Source of the DNA: Cyclospora cayetanensis
Taxonomy: Eukaryota > Apicomplexa > Conoidasida > Eucoccidiorida > Eimeriidae
DNA: 64,000 nucleotides
Reading direction: 5' to 3'
Assembly (NCBI RefSeq): GCF_002999335.1
Contig: NW_020312762.1
Coordinates: forward strand, 1-64,000
In this document: in pieces, positions 13,571 to 24,988 of the stretch
Layout of the letters: the number at the start of each line of letters is the position of its first letter
Position numbering within the stretch: the stretch's first letter is position 1
Notes under the pieces: generated by a model
Database searches by the model: none
What the model was told of the DNA's origin: nothing
What the model saw: the letters and a program-made list of their open reading frames with translations, nothing else
Made by a program: the position numbers and the translations under genes

Positions 13571-15184
13571 AGAAAATACGCCAAAAGGGTCGTACTACCC
13601 ACCATCGAGCTGGTTTCGAGATGATATTCCCGGGAACTGTGAAAGCAAAGCATCGCCAAAAGGCTTATTCAGTATATAAACTACGCCCCAAAGGCTCTCT
13701 GTCAAAGAACGATCAGTTCATTGCAGATTCGTCAGCTCTCCCCACGGGTTCAGCGTCGTACGCCACAGTAGTGATGCAAGCGACCTGCGTCCCGGCATTA
13801 TAAGCTATAATTACATTCCTTCAGTTCATTTTTCAAAGGTATTTGTTGGTGGGGGATCCAGAAACCTTGGAATCAAACAGTTACCTTTCATTTACCTTTT
13901 GCCATTACCACCGCGGACCCATCTCTGAATGCAGGCGTTACCTAACAAGAATCACTGAAAGCCACCACGCAGTCTAGCAGTGAACAATTTATAAGTCGCT
14001 GCGCTTCATGAATTTACGTGGCACTTGTATTGCAAATATGCCTAGCCCTCGTGTTGAGTGGCACCATAATCCACCAGTTCTGCTAGCGTGTGTCAATACT
14101 TACACAGTTCCTCTTTTAGGCAACTCAAAATTGCCAACAATGCCTCCACTACACTAAGGTAGGTGCGCGTGTTCCTATTTACTTTCTAGCCACGTGCAGT
14201 ACCGACTACAGACTGATTAACTGCCAAAGTAAGGATATATTCGCGACAAGTCTGAATGTTCGAAATGTCGTGGCTCGTCCCTGCAGAGCCATGCGAGTAA
14301 TAAATGATCCCAACCAGGGGTACAGCTTTATCATGTTACTACTCCACACTAAAATACAGGCCAGTAGAATCATGCATGCCTGCATGTATATTGCAGGGGG
14401 ATCGTACACTCATTGCACTAATGAACTGCACAGGAATGCGATTTGCATTTCCATGGTGTCTGCGTACATGAACAACCGTGTGTACAGTCATTATGCCAAT
14501 TGGCACACTCCCAATTTCAACGAATGGGAAAATATCAGTCGTCTTGGGCTTCATCCGGCTTCAGCGGCCCTCTTGATCAGATGCAGTGTTATCAGACGCA
14601 TTGGAGCTCAAACTTACTCTATTCGCAACAGGGTTCATAAATTTGACAACAGCCCTTACGTGAACAAAACCGAAATCGGTGTAAAGGGGGTAAGTATACA
14701 TTCTGTCACCTGAAAACCGATACACATGAAAAGGGCATAGGTCGCATATAAAACAGGGACAGTTATGTCAGCAAGTGTTGCAAGCCACGTAACAAAGACA
14801 TGATGCACTAAAAAATCCACCGACCCGAGAAAAAATTCGTGAATTCTTGAAGGGGAACGCGGAATTGCGTGGCTAGCGTGAGTTTGTCATCAGACGCCTT
14901 CATCTTCTTGACAAATAACGGCTGCAACAAGAAATGCACACCACATTGCTACTTGGTGCCATGAGACGCAGGGCAGCAAACAGCAGTTGAGCTTGCATGC
15001 CTTGACAGCACGCAGTGCGGGCCGGGTCGTACATCACAGGAAAATTCCACTAGGGCTATGTAATTCCCTGTATCCAGTGTAAGCTTTTCTGTAGGCACCA
15101 TAAACATACACAAAAACAGTGCCTACTAAACAGCTTTTCCACGCAAAGATATACACATACATATTGAGGATGAGGGGACTTAAA
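13571..15184. other. Unassigned stretch
   Basis: It may contain 5' exons or the promoter of the minus-strand RlmN-like gene and the 3' region of the minus-strand membrane-protein gene. A plus-strand open frame at 14270-14713 (147 codons) and an overlapping minus-strand frame at 14339-14554 have no recognisable similarity and were not called. Confidence 0.4.
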
Positions 15185-15911
15185 TTATTCGGATTGGTGG
15201 GGGCATTCAGCGATTTGCGTACGAGTCAGATGAGCAAGCTCATAGGCAAGCTTTTGACCAGCTTCCTGCAAAAAATCGAACAGCAGATAGAGAAAGCAGC
15301 ACTCAGATGAAGTAAGAACCAGGGTTGCGGTTTCGTGACCATGAAGGGGGGAGCGTAGCTACATCCAGCATAACCCGGACCCAGATAGTTGATATTGCAA
15401 GTACCTCAGGATCAACCTTGATTGTCTTTGTGCCAAGTGCTTTAAGCCCGAACCAGAGGAGGGCCGCCAGCAAGGCTGACCCAACAAAAATGTGTTCGAT
15501 CATCGAGGGAGAAACAAGCTGTTGAATTGGTAAAGCTGGCACGGATCCATTCTCCTCATAGACAAAAATTCCATCAAACCCATTTGCGTTATTGTTGAAA
15601 GGATCCTTAGACGAGAAAGCAAAATTTGCAAAACTTACATCTATGCAAAGGAGGGCGATTGCAGTGTGTAAATAAGTCATAATATCAGAGCGAAATGCGG
15701 GAAGGACACGAAAGGTGTTTGGATAGCTGAATATTAAAAATATCGAAAAATCGGAGCGAAACTCAGATCCCTGGTTAAAATGTGATTTCGTTTGTGGGAG
15801 AATCACAAAAGGCATCCCGATGCCTTCACCCGGCTGCTCAATGGTTTCAGACTTCGCGATATCACACGACCAACACAGCGCTTCCCTTATCTCCAAGGCT
15901 TGAAAGTGCAA
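15185..15911 (-). CDS. Small predicted single-pass membrane protein, function unknown
   Basis: The final exon 15265-15185 (26 codons plus stop, ending RTQIAECPHQSE) joins in phase to a preceding exon ending at 15405 (TIKVDPE|EAGQKLAYELAHL) through a GT-AG intron. The preceding open frame runs from an ATG at 15911 without a stop, and contains one strong membrane segment near its end (IFVGSALLAALLWFGLKALG) followed by a basic then mixed helical tail. The middle part (about 15650-15760) is AT-rich and could be a retained intron, with an acceptor near 15638 before FANFAFSSKDPFNNN. I recognise no family. An organellar or secretory-pathway membrane protein is possible, but nothing in the sequence decides this. 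Confidence 0.5.
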
Positions 15912-18400
15912 ATTCGTTGATTAATAGAGCAGCCGCAGCGTATTTGAGCCTTAGGTTGTGCCTATATTCGAATATAGCAAAGGGGAAGATTCCCCTCAAG
16001 CAGGGATAATGACTGTTCGTGTGGCACGCGGTGGTATGTGGGGGGTCTGGAACATTGACATTGCACTCTATGTAGAAGATTATTCTGCACTTCAAGGCGT
16101 GCTTGATGAAATTCCACTCTTCATAATACCTGCGTCCACTTGCAACTGTTCTTCATTCAGTTCAATTATGCAGTGCAAGTTTTCTCTTGAGGTCTGCAAT
16201 GGCACAAATGATTAGTTTGTATACCATGTACGCCTTTGCGTGCTCATTTCACAACTAGCTCGTGTTTTTAATCTATTTGAACCCATCCAGAAGCTGTGTT
16301 CAGCGTTGGCGACCACTTAGCTCTTGTAGCTAGCGTATTACCAAGTTGTCTAGGGACACGTGCATTCCATGGCAGGTCATGCTGCACCTAAACAGGTAAA
16401 CTTAAAGTAGTTTACCTTCAAGTAAATTTTAATTCCGTTAGGTAATCGTTTGAATAGTCTACTTGGTGATTTGTGCCTTAGCTTCGAGGCACATATGTCA
16501 CTGGTGTGTGCGTGTGACTCAAGTTACTGCGTGTAACCCTACGCAAAGAATAAAACTGGTCGAAGGGTGCAGTCCTTGCTTACACGCTGCACTTTTTTAA
16601 TTGATACCGGGGACCCCATGGGCTGAGGGCAAGGTAAGAGGAGAGCTTTTTGGCAGGGTACCTCATGCTATCGATTACAGTGCATTTTTGTTTGCGTTAT
16701 CCGTGTAACGGATGGACTTTTGGATATCTTATGACATGGTACATCTCACCTAATCCAAGAAACGTATCCGTTTTTGTTTTCAAATAGGGCTTTTGTAGTG
16801 GATTAAGTTGCAGTAAAACACTTTCGACCACACTGGTCATATTAATTCCAGAATTGGTAAATAACAGGTTATTTCGCTTTTTTGTCCCTATGTTTGATTC
16901 AGTGAAGAATGCTCTTGGTTCAGACAGGCCCCTTTCTTAAGGCGTAAAGTTCATGTAAACTACTCCAAAATTACTTAGATAGATGCAGCGTAGACCACTA
17001 TGCAGTGCACGCGCCTCTACACAACCAATTAACACATGAACTCAAAAGAGTTCAGTGGTAGCCGAGAATGAACGCAGCTTCCGATTTGGCTCAGCACAAT
17101 GCTCCTTCCACGTGCGCTGGATGTTATGCGTACTAGCTGGGAATGGTCGGAGTGTTTAGAAGGTGCAGCCACGCTCCCCCTAGCTGCGCGTCTCCCCACA
17201 AGTCGGGAACTCTGAGGGGTTTGGACAGGAGAAGAAAGAAGGTCATTTGAGGCATTTGAATGCTCTACATCAAATTCTTGTTGATTTCGGAGTCACAAAC
17301 GCTCCTGCGAACACTTTTATTGGGGGTGTTACAGTTGGTAGCACCGCACGGCTTCAAGCAACTGCTCCCTGCTCATCCACTGGCTGTGGATGCAGTCCAA
17401 GCGCCTCCCTACAACACTTGCCTAGAGATTATAAAATTACTTGATAATTCAGTTCCCGTATTTTCTCTGGCAACAGTCCGGAAAACACCCCCTTGCAATA
17501 GAAGTAGACGGTGTCGCAAGGCCTGTGGGGGCAGCAGAGGCCGCAAGCCGCTGTAAGCGCAGTAACTTCATAGCTTGGAAATGCATGATTTATCATCCTA
17601 TAAAATATGTGCGGGTGGGTTGACGATGCTATGCCAACCAGAAAAGTATAGCGCCCATTAGGATAGGCATGTACGTGAAGGCTTTTTCCGCCAGTTGGAG
17701 ATACGTGCCCCGCTCTGACCATGCATATAAAGAGAAAAGATTGATCTGTGCAGTAATTTATCGGGAAAGCGCTGTACCTGTATGTCTATCTATGCAGAGG
17801 AAGTCGTTTGTATGGGGGAACCATTACAGTTTAAGCTTGCTGTCAGGTCCGACCCCTAAGTTTCTGCCGAGTTAAGCTCAAGCGCAAACTTTGGGAGGTT
17901 TAAAAAAGCTAAGGCGGGTAGATATCTCATTGAATCTGTGTCTAGAGCGAGATGAAGCTTTAGTTTGCAGCAGTCACAACGTATATGACCAGCCGCTTTA
18001 TCACTAGTCTTCTGTCTAGCCGACGTGTCCTGTTGGGTGGCCGTAGGATTGGCAGCAAACGGGCGAAAAAAATACCAACTGGTCGAGATTCCACAAATGA
18101 TAAACTGCATTTGATTTCAAGACCAAATGAGCTTAGCGCCTGCATTCTGGGCGAAAAAGGAAGAGCCCAATCGTTATTTAGAACCTATGGATGCTGGGGG
18201 GGTGTCGATCGGCCCTAGCCTACAATCTCTGATGAATGGGGAGGGAAAACATGATGCGATTTGCGTTGCTGAGCAACTCCAAAGAGCCTCATGACAATCC
18301 AGCCCCTTTTACTGTGGGGGATGGCTTCACTTAATCCAGAAATGCAAGCGCATGCAGCAAGTCCAAGAACTTGACTAAAGGAACTGCGCTCATCGAAACC
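15912..18400. other. Unassigned stretch upstream of the retroelement relic
   Basis: No coding exon was recognised. Because the relic downstream begins with protease, a gag region and 5' long terminal repeat would be expected here, but no zinc-knuckle motif, primer-binding site or terminal repeat could be identified by eye. Short open frames at 17241-17560 and 17985-18218 show no similarity I can name. Confidence 0.35.
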
Positions 18401-18419
18401 AGGCCGCTTGGGTGGCGAA

Positions 18420-21130
18420 GAAAGCGCATCAAAGAAATGGAGCGCCTTGCAAGGGGGTGGTTGCTTAGGGAAAGGGGGTACAGAAGATAGAACTGCAGTT
18501 GGTAACCTACCGCCTGTCAAATCTGCGTTAATACAAATCCACATTCAGGGTCAAGAACTGCTGGCGCTACCTGACATTAGACATGAAGTAACTTTTCAGT
18601 CCGAGGAGACGGCGGAGAAGTGCAATCTGCATGATCATTCTTTAGTTCAGACTCAGTCCCTAAGACTAGGTTTTTGCTGACGGATGGCAAAGCGCAAGCA
18701 TTGCCAAGGCTGCGGCAGTTAAATGCCACTTTAAATCGAAAAGAAGTTCCTGTATGCATTGTCCGTGGCTTCTATGCTGTTCCCCTGCACCAGGTCGTAA
18801 TCCTAAATATGCCATTAGTGACCAACTGGAAGGCGCACAAGCGGCCTTTGCTGTGCAGTTTGGACATAGTGTGGCAGGAAGTACGTAGAAAAAGCAGCTC
18901 CTGGACTTCTCAAAATTGATTACCCCACGTGTCGCAGGTAAGGTAAAGTTGATACGTGAACAAGGTGAGGCAGAGAAATCATGCGGGCAACGCGGCAGCA
19001 CAGTAAGTGAACACAGTTCTGAGCAGGAAAAGCGTCCTACTGCTTTTGCAAGTAACCTTCCTGAAGATATTTGAGCTTTGCCAAGGAGCAGCTTAGGCAT
19101 AGGCATAGCCTGCGACTGCAGTAGACAACAATGATTATTTGCCAACAAGCTGGCCGCCTGCTGGTGGTTCAGCACACCATATTCAGCCAATTGTTGGGTC
19201 TGCCTCAAGCTGTAATCAGCGGTTTCGAACCCCCCTCAGCAGGTAGAGGTGCTTGAGGGGCAGGCAAGCGATTCTTTAAAAAGGGGAAGTGTGGCCATTG
19301 TATAAGCGCTTTTCGACATGACCTGGTGCTGTTGCCAAAGAAGGACGGAAGGAAAATCACGTGCGTTAGCTGAAAGTTCTGAACAAGATTACTCTGAAGC
19401 GGGCTTACCTGATGCCTCATATTGGTCAATTAGTGCTTGAGAAAATACACGGAGCAGTGGTCTACTCGACATTTGCCTTCACAGAACTTTCTTACGGAAT
19501 TGCTGCTCACCCAGATGACAGGCGCGCAACGACGTTCCAACTCGCACTCGTCAAATGAAGTACACCCGTATGACTCTAGAGCTGTTTAATGCCATGCTGA
19601 GCTGCAAAGGTGAGCTATCGGGAGCTTGAATGAAAATCGCAAGGACGGCTGAGAGGTGGTTTCCATAGACAACGTCGTAGTCTCCTGCCGATGTCTTGAA
19701 AAGCACCTACAGCTTTTACTGCATGCATTTCAGCCGTACAAGTAAACGTATGCGTATGTACTCAAGCGTTCGTTTTTCATGAAGACAATTGTGTTTCTGA
19801 AATCCCGTGTTTGGGTTGCAGGATTTGAGCCAGACCCGACAAAAAATGGAGAAAGATCAAGGCGTGTCCTGTATCCTTTGGCAGCTTCAAGGATGTTGCG
19901 ACCTTCTGTGGGCTTGCATGTTATTGCTCGCAGTGTATTCAAATTTTGCTCGTACCACTGCTCCTTTTTGCCTGATTGACCTATAAAAACACAATCTATG
20001 ATATGGGAACAGGAGGCTCATGCCACAGCAAAGGACGCTGGGTTGCTTAAACTCCTTCGGCGCTCGCGCTACCCGACTGTGAACGCCATTTCTTCCCGAG
20101 AATCAATTCTAATTATGTAGCTATGTGATATCTATTTTTCCAACAGGCTACAGACTGTTCAAGCTACCAAACTATTTCTTGTTTTTCGCATCCCTTCACC
20201 GAAACCGAGCAGCGGTATCTAGTGGCAGAAGTGAAGCTCCATGCGGCGTGTTGGCGCATGAAAAGAGCACGCATTATTAGTATAGACATCTTATTTCTGT
20301 ACACACATACCATCGGTCTTTGACGCACGCGACAAAGGGCTTTCAGGACATTGATAGCCCAAAGGCTATTGGCTAGCTCAGGCGCCTCCTACACTACGAG
20401 TGTTCAGTGAATTTATCAAAGGCATCACCAACCTAGTCTTCAACGCGCCCTCGCCACGCCCCAGTACTCCACTATTGTGCAGCGCAGTTTCCCTTGTTTG
20501 TGCTGATTCCCCTTTCATTATTGGAAACGCTAGTGCTCATGATTTTGACAGTCATGTAACCGCTTTCATTATTAGAGTCCAGGATCGCAAAAGGGGGAAG
20601 CACTACTTCGTTGACGATAGCTTGCTGTAATCCAGCACAAAGAGGGAAATCCCTTCAGTTATATAGTCTTACTTCGCTCCGCAGTATCGTCCTGCGCTAA
20701 GCACAGAATCATGGTCGTTCGTTACGCGGTGGCATTGATATTACACTATTAATGTTCAAATTTTTTTGATGCCCTGGGATAAATCCCACAGCAGAGAACT
20801 ATGCGCTCTCGCGCCCCAAATCTCGACAGCTAAAGCCACAAAATTCTTCTGAACCTGATCTTTTGCAAGGGCCTTCGGTACCTTGAAGGATGTGGACTGA
20901 CCTATTTATGAAAGAGTGTGTTGACCGCTGGAGGTCAAAGCCAGGATAGTATATACGTCACAGTCGGAAAACTCAGCAAATGCGCCAGCTTTATCCCCCG
21001 TACCAGCTTCGTCACGGCTCAGGAACTCGCCCAAATAATGTGGCCTCATGTCTGGAAGAACCTTTACGGATCGATAATATGCTCTAGCTCGACTGCGCGG
21101 CTCATCTTGACATTTACCGTTTGTAATCAC
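18420..21130 (+). mobile_element. Decayed Ty3/Gypsy-like LTR-retrotransposon pol region
   Basis: Remnants occur in the canonical Ty3/Gypsy order. Aspartic protease: IQIHIQGQELLALPDIRHEV near 18525 with the DTG active site lost, then FYAVPLHQVVILNMPLVTNW near 18768. Reverse transcriptase: VLLPKKDGRKITC near 19326, an in-frame stop, then LNKITLKRAYLMPHIGQL; the catalytic YxDD box near 19657-19674 reads SIDN; VAGFEPDPTK follows near 19815 and a frameshifted KDVATFCGLACYCSQ near 19890. RNase H: EQRYLVAEVKLHAACW near 20205 and TNLVFNAPSPRP near 20430. Integrase zinc-binding region: TAQELAQIMWPHVWKNLYG near 21020. Frame changes and stops between blocks show it is not functional. Chromovirus-like Ty3/Gypsy elements are known from Eimeria genomes, but the clade here is not resolved. 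No terminal repeats were identified. Confidence 0.87.
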
Positions 21131-21204
21131 TGCAAGCTTCCTTGAGTCAGACCGCGTCCACCAACCGCATTCCGTTACAGTATTTGCTAGTCTATGGGCA
21201 CAGC

Positions 21205-22243
21205 CTTGCGTCTGATTGTATCGAGTTGAAAAGACTCTGCAAGAAATAACGTATACAAGCAGTCAGACCAATAAAACGATGTATTTATTGATGCTTAGTG
21301 CAGTATACATAAGGCAGTACAAGGGGCCAGAACATAGCTTAACCTGCTACATATAGTCAATATAATCACATGGATCGAAAGTTTACTTGATAGCAAGCGT
21401 GAGAAGGAAGGAAAGGGCTAGGAACAGGGGAGAGTATCTGATGCGAAAAGGGCTGCAAGCAGTGCTCCGTGTTGTTTCTTAACCAACACATTAAAGAAGC
21501 ATAAAGTCTCACGGCTAGTGTTTAGCGCCTGCCTTGCACGCTAGTGCAAGTGAGGGGCAATGCGTTTTACTTCGTGCACTGCATATCCATGGGCATTTAC
21601 TTGCTTTCGCGCGTCGTCATCCACTCACAGCACCAGCTGCTTTTTATTGCGGCTAAAATCGACAGTGTGTCTTGTGGGCACCCCAGGTATGCTGCTGCCT
21701 TTGCAGTTCGGGGTCTAGGAGACACACACAGTGACGCTCCATCCACGTTCTCCATAAGCAGCGCTTCACTCCAAATTCGATAATACTGAAGAGAGAGTTA
21801 CTGAGTGTTAGTTGGAAGCGTTTGCTTCTTCTTTTGCCCAAGCCCCTCATAGTTCCCGACATAAGGGGTGAGGAAGGGTGCGGGACGTTCAGCAGACTGC
21901 ATACAAATCTAGTTAAAACACGAGTTTTCCGACTGGCGTCCTCCCCTTTCTGTGCTGCTCCATCTAAAGCATCCACAGGGAGGCACTAAACTTCACAATG
22001 AGTAGAAACTTTAAGGAAAGGTATTCAGCGTCCCAAGTAAGCTGCGAATCCCTCTCCATGTGGCGCTCTAAGCTCCCGAGATGAGGGAAGATGCCCAGCC
22101 GGGGTGTGCCCGGCTTTATTCTCTATGAAGTCTTAATATTCACAGCTATGTGTACATAGCATCTAGCGCCTATGCAGACGAAACATTGCATCTGGTTGTA
22201 TCGCGTTAACTAACGGTCTCGAGTGAACAGGACTCGGCGAGAA
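21205..22243. repeat. Pair of diverged direct repeats about 1 kb apart
   Basis: About 45 bases at 21205-21252 resemble 22190-22243. Both begin with TCTG(A/G)TTGTATCG(A/C)GTT and end with GACTC(T/G)GC(A/G)AGAAATAA(C/G)GTA, and the second copy carries an insertion of roughly 15 bases in the middle. They lie just downstream of the retroelement relic and could be terminal-repeat fragments or an unrelated local duplication. Identity was judged by eye only. Confidence 0.4.
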
Positions 22244-22307
22244 ATAAGGTAGGCGAACAAACAGAACTAGCAGAACCTACGCACGTTTATAGAATACTAT
22301 AATTAGT

Positions 22308-22843
22308 GTGGGAGAGGATGAATACGTGCAGCTTTGCCTTCTACATGCGCTGTTGAAAGCGGAAGTCACCCATAGGGCCGCGTGTAGGGAAAAGGGTGAG
22401 ACTCCTCTGCACACACAGGAGGGCTCGTGGAATTGGGAAGAGGCAAGGCTGCATTTGGGCTTATACTTCGCGGCCTTAGGGGCTGATGAGGAGTTGAAAG
22501 CCGCCTCTGGACGCACGCCTTCTTGAAGGCAGGAGAATTGCTTGCAACTCTATGTGTGGAGGACGGGTTTATGCAGCACGGCGGGGCAGTCAGGCTCGTG
22601 CTGCTGCAAATTGGAAGCCAGGCAAGCTGCCTTTGAGTCGAACTCCATATCTTTGGCCTAACTTGAAGCGCGAATGCCTCTCTCGAAGACATGCAGGTCG
22701 ACCCGTGTGGCTCAGGCAGGGAGCAAACAGTAGAGCAAGCTGGGGCCAGTAGGGCCGACGAGAATACTGACAGTCTGCAAAGTGACTCAGTTGCAGACCC
22801 TTTGAACAAAATACTTGAGGATTTACGCCTGGGACCCCAGTAG
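22308..22843 (+). CDS. 3' part of an unidentified multi-exon gene
   Basis: A phase-consistent reading joins a helical segment (EDEYVQLCLLHALLKAEV near 22314) through a donor near 22402 to an exon from about 22493 to 22621 (WTHAFLKAGELLATLCVEDG). That joins via a GC-AG intron (22622-22696) to a terminal exon 22697-22843 ending NKILEDLRLGPQ and a stop. The polypeptide has protein-like composition with Leu/Ala-rich helices and a polar acidic tail, but no recognisable family. Upstream exons were not found; candidates would lie within 21.2-22.3 kb. Antisense open frames across the same bases look like shadows. Confidence 0.4.
22622..22696 (+). other. Candidate GC-AG intron
   Basis: The exon ends AGCCAG and the intron begins GCAAGC, one base off the GC-donor consensus GCAAGT. 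It ends ACATGCAG and the frame is continuous across it. Read through, the upstream frame meets a stop within five codons. Support rests only on protein-like composition on both sides. Confidence 0.4.
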
Positions 22844-24046
22844 CAGGTTAGTTGAAAGCAGCGGCAGCCGTAGCAGCAGCCGTGGCTGGGGTAGCGGCCT
22901 ACAGCGAATGTGCAAATGGACAAATACCCTTCTGCCGCTGTTGCCTCTTCGTGGAGCTTCTGCCCGGTCAATTGACAGGAAGATCCGTTTTGCTGTTCCC
23001 ACACAAGAACTGAGACTGGCAGAGGGAGCAGCTATGCCCTGGCATCCGCATGTATGCGAAGCAGAGACTAACTTGGCATTGGGTGCGGTGCGGGTGGCAG
23101 CGACCCATCCAAAAGTTATCACTTCTTTCTTAAACACCTAACCTTCAAACCTTTACCCTCCGTGTTCGTCTCCCCTGCTGCTCAGCTGTAGCCAGGAGGG
23201 GTCGCCTTCGCCCCCACTGCCGCAGCCGCCTGCTGCTGGAATAGGAGCCGCAGCGGTCCTTTAAACTCGCCATCTGGACTTATAAAAGGGAGATACAGAC
23301 ACAGAAACCACCTTAGTGCGGCCCCAAGGTTTCCCAGAGAAGCCGACAGAATCGCAAGCAGCGGAGTACGACCCGTATGAAGCTACACACCCAAAGTCGA
23401 CGACGCCTCGTGCCGCAGCTATTACGCTGCATTCCAGCCGAACCCCTTCTTCTTTCTGCTGGTAAGAGCTGCACCACACAGTATACTAAGGTATCCCATC
23501 GGATACAAGCGCGAAAGGCCTCCTAAGGAATTTGCCCGCGCCATGCCGTAGCGACTTTGTGCTTCTCCCTCACCTGGCAGCGTTCGCACCGTCCCTGAGA
23601 ACTCTAGCGGCAGCCTTTTGGGCGTATTCGGTCCCCTTTTAACGCCTTGCCTCCTGCACAACCTGCATGTCGCTTCCAGCAAGCTCCTCTCGCGCTTGCC
23701 TGTGCAGCTTGTTTCATGGGTAATCATTTGAACGCTGCATGCACCGGCACCACTTGTGTCCCCCCCACAGCACAAAATCTTTCAGAGTCTACAGTTATCG
23801 CTGTCTCCCTTTCCCAAGCTCTTGCACATGAGCGACACCCCCTTACAGCATACAGAGCCCCTCCGGCTGCGGCGATGCTGCTGTGTTGCGACTCCATACA
23901 CGGCATCATTCGCCACTGCACGGGCAAAAGCGGCAGCACATGGCGAAGCAGGCATGCGTGATCTCACGTGCAGGCATAGCCTCTTTCTGAGTTTTAGGGG
24001 GAGCCGCGGGGAAAACATTTGCTTTTGTTCCTGTGAGACGTAGTGC
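22844..24046. other. Intergenic; transition from repeat-poor to repeat-rich DNA
   Basis: No exon was recognised here. It presumably contains the promoter and 5' leader of the giant HECT-ligase gene. CAG/CTG triplet clusters begin to appear (for example 22855-22890 and 23215-23245), becoming dense after 25.9 kb. Confidence 0.4.
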
Positions 24047-24955
24047 ATGCCGCTCTCGCTTGTTGCTGGGGGGAGTTCGATGCGGGGAGCGACAGCTGTG
24101 CAAAGCCTCTCTGTCATCTGTGGTGTGTGGGTGGTCATACAGGGCATCATGCGGGTAGCCGCTTGTCTTAGCGACAACTTCTTACTCTCTCTTTCGTCCC
24201 TCCCCGAGACTCAAAGACAATTCATCGTTGCGATCTCGACGTGCAAGGATGAGGAGCTTCTCAGTCACCTCAGGCCCTTCAAGGTAGCCATGCGGACTTG
24301 CATTGGGGATCAATGGGGTGTCTAGGGGACTGAAGAACAGAGCGACTCTTTGCTGCCCGCCTCGCGCGCTTTGCTGCTGCCTGGACGCAGCAGAAAAGCG
24401 GTGTACATACATATGTATGTACACCAGGAAGGTGGAAAGGCAGCGAGTCCGCGTGTGCGTGTGGATTGTGGACTGTTGCGTGTTTTTTGCATGCAGGGAT
24501 GGATGTGGGAACGCCAGGGGGACGTGTCTGCATGGGCTCCTGCATTGAATCGCTTCGACGATCTTCTTACCGCCTATGCAGCGCATACGGGATTGTGCCC
24601 AGCTGCTTCGTCTTCATGTGAGCGTCGCCGTGGAATTACATGGCTAAAAAGGCCTTTCTCCCCGCTTTTCCCCCCCCTCCCCCCTTCCTTGTAGTGTTCT
24701 CTCCTTGTGCATGCGATGCGGCAACGGGGTAGAGGTGCTAGGCATCCCTGGGGGGAGGTCTCTGCGTTTGCGCGGCTGCTAGCGACTGTCTTCGACGAGA
24801 CATCTTTCTGAACTTCGCATGCGATGTTGACGTGCGGCGAATTGCAGCGCGTGCATCGGCAGTCATTCCTTCAGAGGCTCTCGTCGTGGCGATCTTAGAG
24901 ACGTCATACATCATCTTGGAGAATTGTTCCTCTAAGGCAAGAGTTTTTTGGGGTC

Positions 24956-24988
<33 letters not shown>

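Noticed and set aside
14270..14713. A 147-codon plus-strand open frame
   Set aside because: No recognisable similarity and no clear splice context; overlapping frames on both strands make chance likely.
18666..19208. A 180-codon minus-strand open frame
   Set aside because: It is antisense to the retroelement protease region, which has recognisable similarity on the plus strand.
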